Source: a virus. Taken from it: a stretch of 55,352 nucleotides of DNA. The notes under the pieces were generated by a model that saw nothing but the letters and a program-made list of their open reading frames with translations, had not been told where the DNA came from and made no database searches. Shown here one piece after another: positions 15,021 to 22,672 of the stretch (within the stretch, counting starts at the first letter, position 1; every line of letters starts with the position of its first letter). The position numbers and the translations under genes are program-made. The stretch lies in the IMG/VR virus record IMGVR_UViG_3300015360_002570, positions 1-55,352 of that record. One strand, 5' to 3'.

Positions 15021-15062
15021 GAAAGCGAAGAGAAGAAAGCGAAGAGAAGAAAGCGAAGAGAG
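15021..15062. repeat. Tandem 14-bp repeat x3
   Basis: Three units of GAAAGCGAAGAGAA (the last ends AG), lying between a terminator (15087-15125) and the leader of the tiny peptide. Confidence 0.8.
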
Positions 15063-15086
15063 GGAGGGGTGGGTAACTGGGACGGG

Positions 15087-15125
15087 AAAAAAAGGTGGCC
15101 GCCCGCATGAAGCGGGGCGGCCACC
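15087..15125 (-). terminator. Intrinsic terminator
   Basis: A stem of about 13 bp (GGTGGCCGCC.../...GGCGGCCACC) followed on the minus strand by TTTTTTT; it ends the 15707-15141 gene. Confidence 0.85.
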
Positions 15126-15140
15126 GACACAGGGAAGGGG

Positions 15141-15707
15141 TTAGAGGGGGCGGGGACGGACGAGACGGGAGACGGGGTCGGCGGTGAAGTCAGTTTCTGA
15201 GTAGATGGTGGGAGGAGTAGAGGGGGCTTCCATCTCGGCGGCGTAGGTGCCGTTGATGACGGCGGGAGGGATGACAACGGAGTGTCCGGGGACTGCTGTG
15301 CGTGTGGAGAGGACGGCGGCGGCTACCACCTCGGTGGGGACGGGGACGGGAGAGGTGATGCCGGTGTTGGCTTCGCGGCGGGCTTGGGCGAGGAGGGCGT
15401 TCTCGGCGGAGGCGGGGCCGATCTGCCGGAGGTTGCAAGAGGCTAAGAGGGCGGAGATCGCCACTGCGACCACATCGCGGGGTTTTCCGTCTAAAATCAT
15501 CCCGATGATGGCACGGGCCCGGCGATGGGCTTCGGGCCGGAAGGCCGTGGGGACGTAGTAGGAGACTCGGTCCGAGGGTGAGACCCCGTGGTCGATGATG
15601 GCCATGTTGGCGTCCCCCTGAACGAAGAGAGCGAACTGGGCCGCGTGGCGGGTGGGTTGGAGAGGGGCCGAGCGAAGAATTGAAGAGGGGATGGGTGAGG
15701 TTGACAT
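15141..15707 (-). CDS. Hypothetical protein, 188 aa, duplicated start region
   Basis: Not recognised. After a Ser/Pro-rich start it reads AAQFALFVQGDANMAIIDHG, DRVSYYVPTAFRPEAHRRAR, AIIGMILDGKPRDVVAVAIS and LIAQ-type Ala-rich helix segments. ATG 15707 has AAAGGCTTGCTCC before it. The same 20-nt leader precedes an in-frame ATG at 15809, which would add 34 residues; the start region is tandemly duplicated and either start may be used. Confidence 0.7.
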   Translation of the reverse strand: MSTSPIPSSILRSAPLQPTRHAAQFALFVQGDANMAIIDHGVSPSDRVSYYVPTAFRPEAHRRARAIIGMILDGKPRDVVAVAISALLASCNLRQIGPASAENALLAQARREANTGITSPVPVPTEVVAAAVLSTRTAVPGHSVVIPPAVINGTYAAEMEAPSTPPTIYSETDFTADPVSRLVRPRPL

Positions 15708-15846
15708 GGAGCAAGCCTTTCGGGAAAGAGGAAAGAGGGTGGTCTTCAAGTAACTGAACAGGAGACCGGAACGAAGGACACCAGAGCGGAGAAGTGAAGA
15801 GGGAGACATGGAGCAAGCCTTTCGGTAAGAGGGAAGAGAGAGAGGG

Positions 15847-16029
15847 TTAGAGGTTCTTGCGGGCGGGGGGGACTGGGGGAAGGGCATCGGCACTGATAAT
15901 GAGGACAAGGGCAGCCGCCGCTGCGGCAAAGGCATCGACCGCCGCACAGCGGACCTCCAACGCGGCTGCTGCTTTGGCGGCAGTGGCAAGGTAGTTGGCT
16001 TTAGCGGCGTCGATTTGTGTCTGTGTCAT
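15847..16029 (-). CDS. Small Ala-rich protein, 60 aa
   Basis: Unknown. MTQTQIDAAKANYLATAAKA followed by an Ala-rich, partly hydrophobic helix (FAAAAAALVLIISADALPP). It could be a single weak membrane helix or a helical bundle member. The leader carries the repeated TTCATTTACTTCTTAAGAAAG element. Confidence 0.65.
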   Translation of the reverse strand: MTQTQIDAAKANYLATAAKAAAALEVRCAAVDAFAAAAAALVLIISADALPPVPPARKNL

Positions 16030-16121
16030 GGTGAGTCTTTCTTAAGAAGTAAATGAACGGAAGGAAGGACGCGAAGACGGTGCATCCGGTGTCCCGAGAT
16101 GCACGGCAGAGGGAGGGTGGG

Positions 16122-16463
16122 TTAGGCGTGTTGGTGGTCGGGGACAACGGCGGCCTGGATGTGGTTGTTTATCCACCGGGCAATGTGGTCACAGTGGCAG
16201 TTGGCGGGCTTGCACCAACAGCCCAAGCGGAGGGGAGCGTCGAAGGCCCGGTTGTAGAGCAGACGGAGTGCCAGGGCTTGCATGTCGAGTGCGGCTGGTG
16301 TGGTGCCCGTGAACCACAGTCCGAACATCTCAGCGCACTCACCGGCGGGGGCGTCACGACCGACAACGAATGGGTTTCCCAGTCCGAGGCCGATGTGCTG
16401 GCCCGATGATCGTCCGCCGTATACGTCGTATGGGGAAACGCGAAGATTGACAACGATTACCAT
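16122..16463 (-). CDS. DUF4326-like protein
   Basis: 113 residues. VGRSSG-type start, LGNPFVVGRD, MQALALRLLYNRAFDAPL, and the signature LGCWCKPANCHCDHIARWIN. The pattern N-P-F-x(n)-L-G-C-W-C-x-P-x-x-C-H is that of DUF4326, a short phage family of unknown biochemical role with a probable metal site. The repeated leader element precedes ATG 16463. Confidence 0.85.
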   Translation of the reverse strand: MVIVVNLRVSPYDVYGGRSSGQHIGLGLGNPFVVGRDAPAGECAEMFGLWFTGTTPAALDMQALALRLLYNRAFDAPLRLGCWCKPANCHCDHIARWINNHIQAAVVPDHQHA

Positions 16464-16474
16464 ATAACACGATC

Positions 16475-16497
16475 CTTTCTTAAAAGTAAATGAACCT
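16475..16497 (-). promoter_or_regulatory. Repeated early leader element
   Basis: GTTCATTTACTTTTAAGAAA on the minus strand, just upstream of the DUF4326-like gene. Close copies lie near 16036-16058, 16615-16637, 14990-15014 and (weaker) 15733-15750, each before a start codon. Confidence 0.55.
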
Positions 16498-16545
16498 GAG
16501 AGCGATACAAAGCAGGCACGACACGGGTGGGGGCGGGCGAGCGGG

Positions 16546-16599
16546 TTAGAGGGGGTTGCGGAGAGAGTGGACTCTTCTGAGGTATGCGAATGCGGACAT
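16546..16599 (-). CDS. Possible 17-codon peptide gene
   Basis: MSAFAYLRRVHSLRNPL, downstream of a copy of the repeated leader element (16615-16637) that also precedes clear genes. There is no strong ribosome site. It may be a leader peptide or chance. Confidence 0.3.
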   Translation of the reverse strand: MSAFAYLRRVHSLRNPL

Positions 16600-16639
16600 G
16601 CGGAGTTTCTGTTTTCTTTCTTAAAAATAAATGAACCAA

Positions 16640-17197
16640 AGTCTACACGCAAATCTTATCGGACCAGTACCCTTTCCGATCCAGGACCGTACGGGGGTAA
16701 CATTATGGGACGGGGCTCGGCACCTGGCTCATCTGGCACAGGCTGGCACAGGCCCGTTATCGGGCTTTGGCGTCATGCTTTCGTTCAGTGTGTTTCCGGC
16801 TTCTGTACGAGTCACGCTCAACGGCTGATTTTGGGTCAGTCTTTGGGGTTCGTAGGAGGCTTGGCCCCCACTTGGGTTTCGTCTGTTATTGTATAAACAC
16901 CGTCCGCTTACAAAAATCGGTGCCATTCCGACGTTCGTGCCCCGTACGGTACCCAGCACCCTTCTGTGCCACTTCTGAGCCCGATACCCTGGCTCAACTT
17001 GGGCCGTCATTTACCGCTTTTTCTGCTCACTGAGCCATATGAGCCAAGACCCTTCTCTAAATAAAGTAAAGTTGTTATTGTATATATAGATAGGAAGTCA
17101 ACCTAGGCTCACTCGTCTCACTCTTCCCGCTCCCTCCTTTTTCCGCCTCCTCCCCCTAACCCGAACACCCCTCCCCGATGGGAGAGGGGGGGTCCCA
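16640..17197. other. Intergenic region, AT-rich in part; candidate origin/control region
   Basis: No convincing gene was seen in about 550 bp. It holds three forms of the GGCTCA element (16725-16740, a partial one near 16990, and 17031-17046), a TGGCACAGGC direct repeat (16735-16754), a small GCCCG/CGGGC hairpin near 16753, and an AT-rich stretch (17049-17098) with TATATATA. Close to the helicase stop, CCCCTCCCC-GAT-GGGAGAGGGG forms a hairpin that may end helicase transcription. It lies near the divergence of the two transcription blocks, so replication or control functions are plausible. Confidence 0.5.
17031..17098 (+). repeat. GGCTCA/TATATA element, copy 1
   Basis: TGAGCC-AT-ATGAGCCAAG, then TTCTCTAAAT, then TGTATATATAGATAGG. 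An inverted homologue lies at 46831-46895 with the same order of parts. Confidence 0.65.
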
Positions 17198-18634
17198 TTA
17201 GTCCTCTCCCTGCTTCAGGAGGCCCAGACCCACCAGCCCTCGCACCTGGCCGCCCTCCACCCGGACCCGGTTCTTCTTCAGGCTCCAGCTTGTCTCTGTC
17301 ACGAGCGTCACCGGCAGCATGTTCCTTGGAACATCATCCTTGATCTTGTTCACCCTCCTGTACTCCTGCCACGTATCCCACAGCGTCTCGTTCGTGACAA
17401 ACCCATCATCCTTCTTCTCGAACCGGGCCTGCAAGAACTGGTCGTACGGATTGTTCAGCGCCCTGTAAGTGTCCGCGATCTCCTTCGCGCTCTTCAGCTC
17501 AGGCCACCCCAGCCCCTTTTGAAGGTCGCAGGCTCCCCGTACCGCCCAGGCCGCGATTCCCGCCGCCTCCTTCTTCAACTTGTCCTCCAGGTCCAGCTCG
17601 GGCTTCTCCCTGAAGCTCTTCACGAAGGGCAGAATCACCATCTTGCTGCCCATGCTGTCCCCATCATTCGCCATTGTGGGAATCCGGTTGCTGCTCAGCA
17701 CCACCATCGCCCCGCACGTCACGTTCTTCACCTGTCTCTGGTACTTGATGTTTACCGGAAAACTATCCCTGCCCACAATATTCTTCACGATCCCCGTAAA
17801 CTTCTGGTTGCTCACCCAGTCCTGGCCCACCAGCTCGCTGATGCTCAGCACCCTTGCAAACTCGCACCCGTCCAGCCCGAACGTGTCCGTCAGGCTGCTC
17901 ATCGTGCTGCTCATAAAGCACACGTCCCCCAACAGCATCTGGATCATCCTGACATTCACGCCTTTGCCGCCCCTCGTGGCCCCGAACAGCAGCGGAATCT
18001 TCGCGTGCCTCCTGTTTCCCGTAATGGCTGCCCCGAAAATCCTCTGATCCAGCACCTTCCACTCGGGCTCCGTGGCCCACTCATTCAGGCACTTCATCCA
18101 CCGGGGACACTGCGCCCCCTCCTCATACGCGCAGGGCATGACTCCCGGATCAAACCACGTCTCATCCCTCACCACCGTCCTCACTTCCCCCGTCTCGACG
18201 CTCAGCACTACGTCCTCGAACCCCACACAGTGCTCAGGATTGAACCTTTGCTCCGCCTCTTCCGTCCACGCGGGCGCGTTCACCCAGTTCCCGGTTCTCA
18301 GCGCCGCGATGGCCGCCACCACGTCCTCACACTTGTTCTTCGTGGGGCTCCACCTCTTCGCGCTCATGCCGCCCCCCACCGGCACCCAGCAATGCACGTT
18401 CTCGCCCCACCTGAACACATGATCCGTCAGGGCCTGGCGCCCCCTCTTAACCCACCTTCCCTTATACCACACCCAGAACTCGTCCCTCCAGCACCATAGG
18501 CCCACCCTCCCGTTCTCCGTGGCCATCTCGCTCCTCAGAAACGCCCGCGCCAGCCCCATGCTCTCCATCAGCATGATCGGCCTTGCCAGCGTCCCGTCCC
18601 CGTCCTGTATCACATCACTCTTCACTTCACTCAC
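17198..18634 (-). CDS. D5/P4-type SF3 helicase (primase C-terminal type)
   Basis: 478 residues. The superfamily 3 core is clear: Walker A LLFGATRGGKGV (about 216-226), an acidic Walker B-like SISELVG (264-270), and the sensor strand VVLSSNRIPTM (311-321). Upstream lies the D5_N-type region (WYKGRWV; FDPGVMPCAYE). An archaeo-eukaryotic primase domain is not seen, so it is probably the replicative helicase alone. GTG 18634 is chosen because AAAGGAG precedes it by 6-7 nt. Its start is only 14 bp from the divergent ATG at 18649. It is the first gene of the leftward block. Confidence 0.88.
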   Translation of the reverse strand: MSEVKSDVIQDGDGTLARPIMLMESMGLARAFLRSEMATENGRVGLWCWRDEFWVWYKGRWVKRGRQALTDHVFRWGENVHCWVPVGGGMSAKRWSPTKNKCEDVVAAIAALRTGNWVNAPAWTEEAEQRFNPEHCVGFEDVVLSVETGEVRTVVRDETWFDPGVMPCAYEEGAQCPRWMKCLNEWATEPEWKVLDQRIFGAAITGNRRHAKIPLLFGATRGGKGVNVRMIQMLLGDVCFMSSTMSSLTDTFGLDGCEFARVLSISELVGQDWVSNQKFTGIVKNIVGRDSFPVNIKYQRQVKNVTCGAMVVLSSNRIPTMANDGDSMGSKMVILPFVKSFREKPELDLEDKLKKEAAGIAAWAVRGACDLQKGLGWPELKSAKEIADTYRALNNPYDQFLQARFEKKDDGFVTNETLWDTWQEYRRVNKIKDDVPRNMLPVTLVTETSWSLKKNRVRVEGGQVRGLVGLGLLKQGED

Positions 18635-18636
18635 GC

Positions 18637-18648
18637 TATACTCCTTTC
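18637..18648 (+). promoter_or_regulatory. TATACT box 6 nt before ATG (leaderless type)
   Basis: TATACT (18637-18642), CCTTTC, then ATG 18649. The same bases read on the minus strand supply the AAAGGAG ribosome site of the helicase. Confidence 0.5.
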
Positions 18649-19107
18649 ATGCTCGGTCCTTCAATCGACGACAACCCCTACCCCGCCCGCACCTCTCCCG
18701 ACGCCCAGGACATCCTGACCCGTCCCGGCCTCCACCCCAATATGCGCGCCCTCCGGGCCAACGTTTCTCGCCGCGGCGAATCCGCAGTCCGCTCCACCCT
18801 CACCAAACGCTACGGCGCCTCGGACGCCTCCGCCTACCTCGCCCGCCTTCTCAACGTGCCCGAACACTCCTCCCTTGAGTCCGACGTCGATGCCGTTTCT
18901 TACCGTACCCGCACGCCCACGCACCCCCCCTTCAATGCCCCCCGCCGCCCCAAGCCCCGGTACCGCTACCAAGGCCCCCCCTTCAACGATCCTTCCGACT
19001 TCGGCCAGGACGGGAACCAGAACGACTTCCAGAAGTTCATGGAGGGCAATCCCCCCCCGCGCCGGAAGAACGTCGATATAATCGACCCTGGCTACCGCTT
19101 TTCCTGA
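18649..19107 (+). CDS. Hypothetical protein, 152 aa; first rightward gene
   Basis: Not recognised. It starts MLGPSIDDNPYPARTS; the middle is helical (MRALRANVSRRGESAVRSTL; ASDASAYLARLLNVPEH) and the C-terminus is Pro/Arg/Asp-rich and probably disordered (APRRPKPRYRYQGPPFNDP). A TATACT box lies 6 nt before the ATG and there is no ribosome site. As first gene of the packaging/head block it may be a DNA-packaging accessory. Confidence 0.7.
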   Translation: MLGPSIDDNPYPARTSPDAQDILTRPGLHPNMRALRANVSRRGESAVRSTLTKRYGASDASAYLARLLNVPEHSSLESDVDAVSYRTRTPTHPPFNAPRRPKPRYRYQGPPFNDPSDFGQDGNQNDFQKFMEGNPPPRRKNVDIIDPGYRFS

Positions 19108-19113
19108 AAGCAT

Positions 19114-19129
19114 AGGCTCATCAGGCTCA
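19114..19129 (+). repeat. GGCTCATCAGGCTCA element
   Basis: AGGCTCATCAGGCTCA, 22 bp before the ATG of the 19152 gene. The spacing suggests an operator or other protein-binding site; copies stand at 16725, 17031, 46808 and 46880. Confidence 0.55.
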
Positions 19130-19151
19130 CACTTCTCATCCGACCCTCTTT

Positions 19152-19718
19152 ATGGAAGAAAATCTACGAAGTATTTCGTTTCCCTTTACGGTCAACCGGC
19201 TCTACGAGGAAACCCACATGCTCGCCGCCCTCGCGCCCTTGGGCTTCACCAAACGCACTTTTCGGGCCTTCCTCGCCTCCCTCTGCGTTCCCTACCTCGA
19301 AGTGGGAACGCACCGCTTCATCGACGCCCTCTCCCTCTCCATCGGTCTCCGTGCCATCATGCGGGTGGGCCGCAAGCCCTTCATCACATCCACAGCACCG
19401 GCCCGCCGCAAGCACGGCTCCCGCGCCCTCTCCTCCTCCTTCGAGACCCAGCTCGATCCCGCCTACGTCGAGCGCAACCTCAACTCCCTCCTGCTCGAAG
19501 TGATCGGGGCCGCCGAACTCAAGACCCACACCAAGATCGACTCGGCCATCAAAAAAGCCTGCCTGCTCGCGGCCCGCCGCATGGCCATGTCCTCCGTCGA
19601 TCACCTGAACCGCTCCGACCAGCACGCTTCCGCCCGGCTCCGCGCCCGCCTCATCGAAAAATATTCCGTCTTTGCCGACCAGCTCGAACCTCCTACCCCC
19701 CGAAAGAAACGTGACTGA
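19152..19718 (+). CDS. Putative HTH protein upstream of terminase
   Basis: 188 residues, basic. A possible helix-turn-helix lies at LGFTKRTFRAFLASLCVPYLEVG (about 30-52), followed by a helical middle (YVERNLNSLLLEVIGAAELK; SAIKKACLLAARRMAMSSVD) and a basic C-terminus (PPTPRKKRD). The position shortly before the large terminase and the HTH-like start would suit a small terminase or regulator, but similarity to a known family was not recognised. It overlaps the next start (GTGACTGA). Confidence 0.65.
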   Translation: MEENLRSISFPFTVNRLYEETHMLAALAPLGFTKRTFRAFLASLCVPYLEVGTHRFIDALSLSIGLRAIMRVGRKPFITSTAPARRKHGSRALSSSFETQLDPAYVERNLNSLLLEVIGAAELKTHTKIDSAIKKACLLAARRMAMSSVDHLNRSDQHASARLRARLIEKYSVFADQLEPPTPRKKRD

Positions 19719-20226
19719 CCATGTAGCCTTCGATCCCGTTGATCCCGCCGACCTCGTCCTCGCCCGCCGCGGCGAGAGAGCCGCCATCAGCATGTTCTCC
19801 TTCGACGGTATCGGTCAGGCCGTCGAAGCCAACGCCTTCACCCAGGAGGAACTCGTCTCTGGCATGATCGACCGCATCAGAAGCCCCAAGGCCGAGATCG
19901 CCCACGCCGCAGCCGCCCTCTTCACCAAGTACACCAGGGAAGTCCTTGAGCTCAGCGGTCGCATCGGAAAAGCGACCATCACCAGGAAAGAAAATGACAA
20001 TCAACAAACCATCAGCACTCAAAGCATCATCCCTTCCTTCGACGCCGATTCGCTCGCCGTCGCCGGTAAAACCTTTATTCCCCCCCTCTCCCATCCACCT
20101 CTCTCTGGAGGACCACCTGAAGGACTCCCGGCGTCGCCTGGAGCACCTCTCTCTCCAGGACATTGCCCGCCTGGTCTCTCCCCTCTTCCAGGACCTGGGA
20201 ATCCCGGACCCCTTCCGGTGGTTTGA
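19711..20226 (+). CDS. Hypothetical protein; small-terminase candidate
   Basis: 171 residues from GTG 19711. The N-terminal 95 residues are well formed and helical (FTQEELVSGMIDRIRSPKAE; AAAALFTKYTREVLELSGRI); the last 70 are Pro/Gly/Ser-rich because the frame runs on through the next gene for 233 nt. The helical core with a repeated acidic/basic pattern could be a small terminase oligomerisation domain; this rests mainly on position before the large terminase. Confidence 0.6.
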   Translation: MTDHVAFDPVDPADLVLARRGERAAISMFSFDGIGQAVEANAFTQEELVSGMIDRIRSPKAEIAHAAAALFTKYTREVLELSGRIGKATITRKENDNQQTISTQSIIPSFDADSLAVAGKTFIPPLSHPPLSGGPPEGLPASPGAPLSPGHCPPGLSPLPGPGNPGPLPVV

Positions 20227-20638
20227 GGCCCACCTCGGCTTCGTCGCGCTCATCCCGGCCTCAATCGACTGGCGGGGCGGCTGCGCCAACGAGTGCCTCA
20301 ACTACACCCACGTCGGCCCCGGCGATCCCCTCATCATCCTGCTCCGGGCAGCGGCCCTCTCCCTCTACCTCCGGTGCGTGAACCCCCCATGCGAAGTCCC
20401 ATCCCCATCCCCCGCACCGGAAACCCCAACTATCCCCTCCCCGCTGACTACTACGAACTCACCCCCGAAGGAGCCCGACAGGCCCGAGTCAACGCCTGCC
20501 GACAATGGCTTATTCCAGGAAACCCCATTGAAACCGGAGACCGTCGCGTCGCCTCCACCTGGTTCTTCGACCGATACTACCTCCACCCCGACCCACAAGG
20601 GGACTTCGACCCAGGCTTCTACGACGACCCCCCGCTAG
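19994..20638 (+). CDS. Hypothetical protein with long overlap into terminase
   Basis: 214 residues from ATG 19994 (AGGAAAGAAA before it). Residues 30-135 read as real protein (HLSLEDHLKDSRRRLEHLSL; DIARLVSPLFQDLGIPDPFR; NECLNYTHVGPGDP). The last 80 residues are Pro/Thr/Ser-rich and lie out of phase over the first 250 nt of the terminase gene. Unknown function. Either the tail is tolerated disorder or one of the two annotated ends is wrong. Confidence 0.6.
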   Translation: MTINKPSALKASSLPSTPIRSPSPVKPLFPPSPIHLSLEDHLKDSRRRLEHLSLQDIARLVSPLFQDLGIPDPFRWFEAHLGFVALIPASIDWRGGCANECLNYTHVGPGDPLIILLRAAALSLYLRCVNPPCEVPSPSPAPETPTIPSPLTTTNSPPKEPDRPESTPADNGLFQETPLKPETVASPPPGSSTDTTSTPTHKGTSTQASTTTPR

Positions 20639-22341
20639 AAACCCCTTCTCTCCACTGGGATATGTCCCGCCAGTGGGCTCTCTACCGGATGTCCGTGACC
20701 AAAGCCCCCCGCGGCTGCGCCAAGTCCACGCACTGCCGCAAGGACATGCTTATGTGCATGGTCTCGGCTCCCAGATACTCCTTCGCGTACGCCACCTCCA
20801 CGCACGACAACGCCAAGTTCACCGGCCAAGTCCTCCGCGACCAGGGCTTCAACAACCGCCGCATCAATGACGACTTCTGCCCCGACTACGACCTCGCCTC
20901 CCTCAAACCCGTACGCGGTTCCAAGCCCACGGGCGTCGAGTTCTTCTTCCTCAACAACGGCTCCTGGGTCCGCTCCGTCAGCGCCCAGTCCCGTCTACGC
21001 GGCCTGCGCCCCAAGAAGTTCCGCCTCGACGACCCCGAGTACGACGAGCACAAAACCACGTCCATGCAGGACATCCGCGACTACATGGACCGCCTTCTTT
21101 TCAAGATTGCTCTTCAGATGGTCCTCCGCGCCGGGGCCGGTATCGACTGGGTCGGCACCTTTGTCTCCAAGCGACACTATCTGTGGCACGCCCTCTCCAC
21201 CATCAAGATGCCCGACGGCACCGTTCGCGCCGAGGACTCCCGCTTCGACCACTGGGCACGCCTCTCCCTCAACGCCGCCTACGAAGGACCCGACGGCTCC
21301 CTGATCTCCGTGTGGCCCGATATGTGGCCCTCCACCATCGCCGAGAAAGTCCGTCTCAACAAACTCAACCGCGTCTCCATCGAAGAGATGCCCTCCATCA
21401 TGGGCGTAGCGGCCTTCAACGCCGAGATGATGGACCGCCCCGGCTCCGCCGATGACGAAGCCTTCTTCAAGTTCGACCCCTCCTCCCACGGCCCCCACGC
21501 CTACTGGTACGAGGACATCGACACCTTCTTCCCCAACAGCCCCTGGCGCACCACCACCTTAATCTGCTACCTCGATCCCAAAACCAAAGCCACCGTCCGC
21601 ACCCCCCTGCCCGAGTTCCTCGCCTCCTGCCGCCTCTTCATCACCATCGACACCGCCTACACCGAAAAAGCATCCTCCGACCGCCGCTGCTGCACCCAGC
21701 TCGCCCAGGCACCCGGCAACATTCTCTTCGTCCTCGACATGTGGAGCGACCGCAGGCCCGACTCCGTTCTCGAACACCAAGCCTTCGAGATGGCCCACCG
21801 CTGGCGATCCCCTGTCATCTACATCGAAGTCGTCAAGGAATCCTTCAAGGTCTACGCCCGCTTCGTGTCCTCCGTGCAGACCCGCATGGCCGACAACCTC
21901 GTCGCCTCCTCCTCCCACATCCCCTCCATCAAGCCCCTGCGTCCGGGCCTCATCTCCAAGCTCGACAAGATCGCGGGCCTCGACACCCGCTTCGAGCACT
22001 CCCTCATCAAGATTCCCATCGACCGCCGCATGGGCGCCGGTTCCTGGTCCCGCCTTATCGAGCAGATCGAAGGCTTCACGCCCGAGTCCCAGACCCTCCC
22101 CAAGGACGACGAGATCGACACCGTCTCCATGTCCATGTTCGTCCTGAAGGGCCGTCGCGCCCTCCCCCTCTCTCAGGGCTCCGCCTACGAACCCGTTGAC
22201 CCCGTCGCCCTCCTTGAATCCGGCCAGACCCACTGGCTGGGTATGCCCATCGTCGGCGGCCTCGACATCAACACCGTTCCCCACCACCTCATCCAGGCCG
22301 CCATGTCCGCCGCCTCCTCCTCCGGAGAATCCAAGATATGA
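20389..22341 (+). CDS. terL: Terminase large subunit
   Basis: 650 residues. The packaging ATPase has Walker A KAPRGCAKST (about 105-114) and Walker B FRLDDPE (211-217), with the coupling region near SKRHYLWHAL. The C-terminal RNase H-like nuclease starts at FITIDTAYTEKASSD with the first catalytic Asp, followed by LFVLDMWSDRR. Protein-like sequence begins right after ATG 20389 (NPNYPLPADYYELTPEGARQ), which supports that start over later ones despite the overlap with the preceding gene. The stop overlaps a 14-codon ORF (ATGA). Confidence 0.93.
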   Translation: MRSPIPIPRTGNPNYPLPADYYELTPEGARQARVNACRQWLIPGNPIETGDRRVASTWFFDRYYLHPDPQGDFDPGFYDDPPLETPSLHWDMSRQWALYRMSVTKAPRGCAKSTHCRKDMLMCMVSAPRYSFAYATSTHDNAKFTGQVLRDQGFNNRRINDDFCPDYDLASLKPVRGSKPTGVEFFFLNNGSWVRSVSAQSRLRGLRPKKFRLDDPEYDEHKTTSMQDIRDYMDRLLFKIALQMVLRAGAGIDWVGTFVSKRHYLWHALSTIKMPDGTVRAEDSRFDHWARLSLNAAYEGPDGSLISVWPDMWPSTIAEKVRLNKLNRVSIEEMPSIMGVAAFNAEMMDRPGSADDEAFFKFDPSSHGPHAYWYEDIDTFFPNSPWRTTTLICYLDPKTKATVRTPLPEFLASCRLFITIDTAYTEKASSDRRCCTQLAQAPGNILFVLDMWSDRRPDSVLEHQAFEMAHRWRSPVIYIEVVKESFKVYARFVSSVQTRMADNLVASSSHIPSIKPLRPGLISKLDKIAGLDTRFEHSLIKIPIDRRMGAGSWSRLIEQIEGFTPESQTLPKDDEIDTVSMSMFVLKGRRALPLSQGSAYEPVDPVALLESGQTHWLGMPIVGGLDINTVPHHLIQAAMSAASSSGESKI

Positions 22342-22382
22342 ACCTAAGCGACATCGTCTCCCTCGAAGGAAAACTACCATGA
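22338..22382 (+). CDS. 14-codon ORF linking terminase and next gene
   Basis: MNLSDIVSLEGKLP. Its ATG overlaps the terminase stop (ATGA) and its stop overlaps the ATG of the next gene (ATGA), while GAAGGA inside it can serve as ribosome site for that gene. It looks like a coupling peptide that carries ribosomes from terL onward. Confidence 0.4.
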   Translation: MNLSDIVSLEGKLP

Positions 22383-22669
22383 ACGCCACCCCCTCGGGCG
22401 TCACCGTGCCCGTCTCCCTCTTCACCGCGATGGCCTCCTGCTACTACGGCACCGGCCCCCGCCTGCACGAAGCCCGAGAGTCGCCCCCTCTCCCGCCGTC
22501 GTCCCCGGACCAACGGGAGAGGGGGTCCGAACCCTTATTGAATCAGGAGATCGCCGACCCCGAGACCCTCGAAGCAATCTCTTCTCACTCCCGGTGGACG
22601 CCTCTCGGCTGCGCCGCCAAAGCCCGTCATCCCGCTGCATATCCTACAGTCGTACCCAAGGAGCAGTAG
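22379..22669 (+). CDS. Hypothetical protein, 96 aa
   Basis: Not recognised. MNATPSGVTVPVSLFTAMAS start, then an inserted-looking Pro/Ser/Glu stretch, then NQEIADPETLEAISSHSRW and a basic C-terminus. The middle is encoded by two copies of the GGGAGAGGGGG motif in opposite orientation (22484-22494 and 22521-22532), which form a perfect hairpin inside the gene. It lies between terminase and portal and ends 3 nt before the portal ATG. Confidence 0.65.
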   Translation: MNATPSGVTVPVSLFTAMASCYYGTGPRLHEARESPPLPPSSPDQRERGSEPLLNQEIADPETLEAISSHSRWTPLGCAAKARHPAAYPTVVPKEQ

Positions 22670-22672
22670 TTC

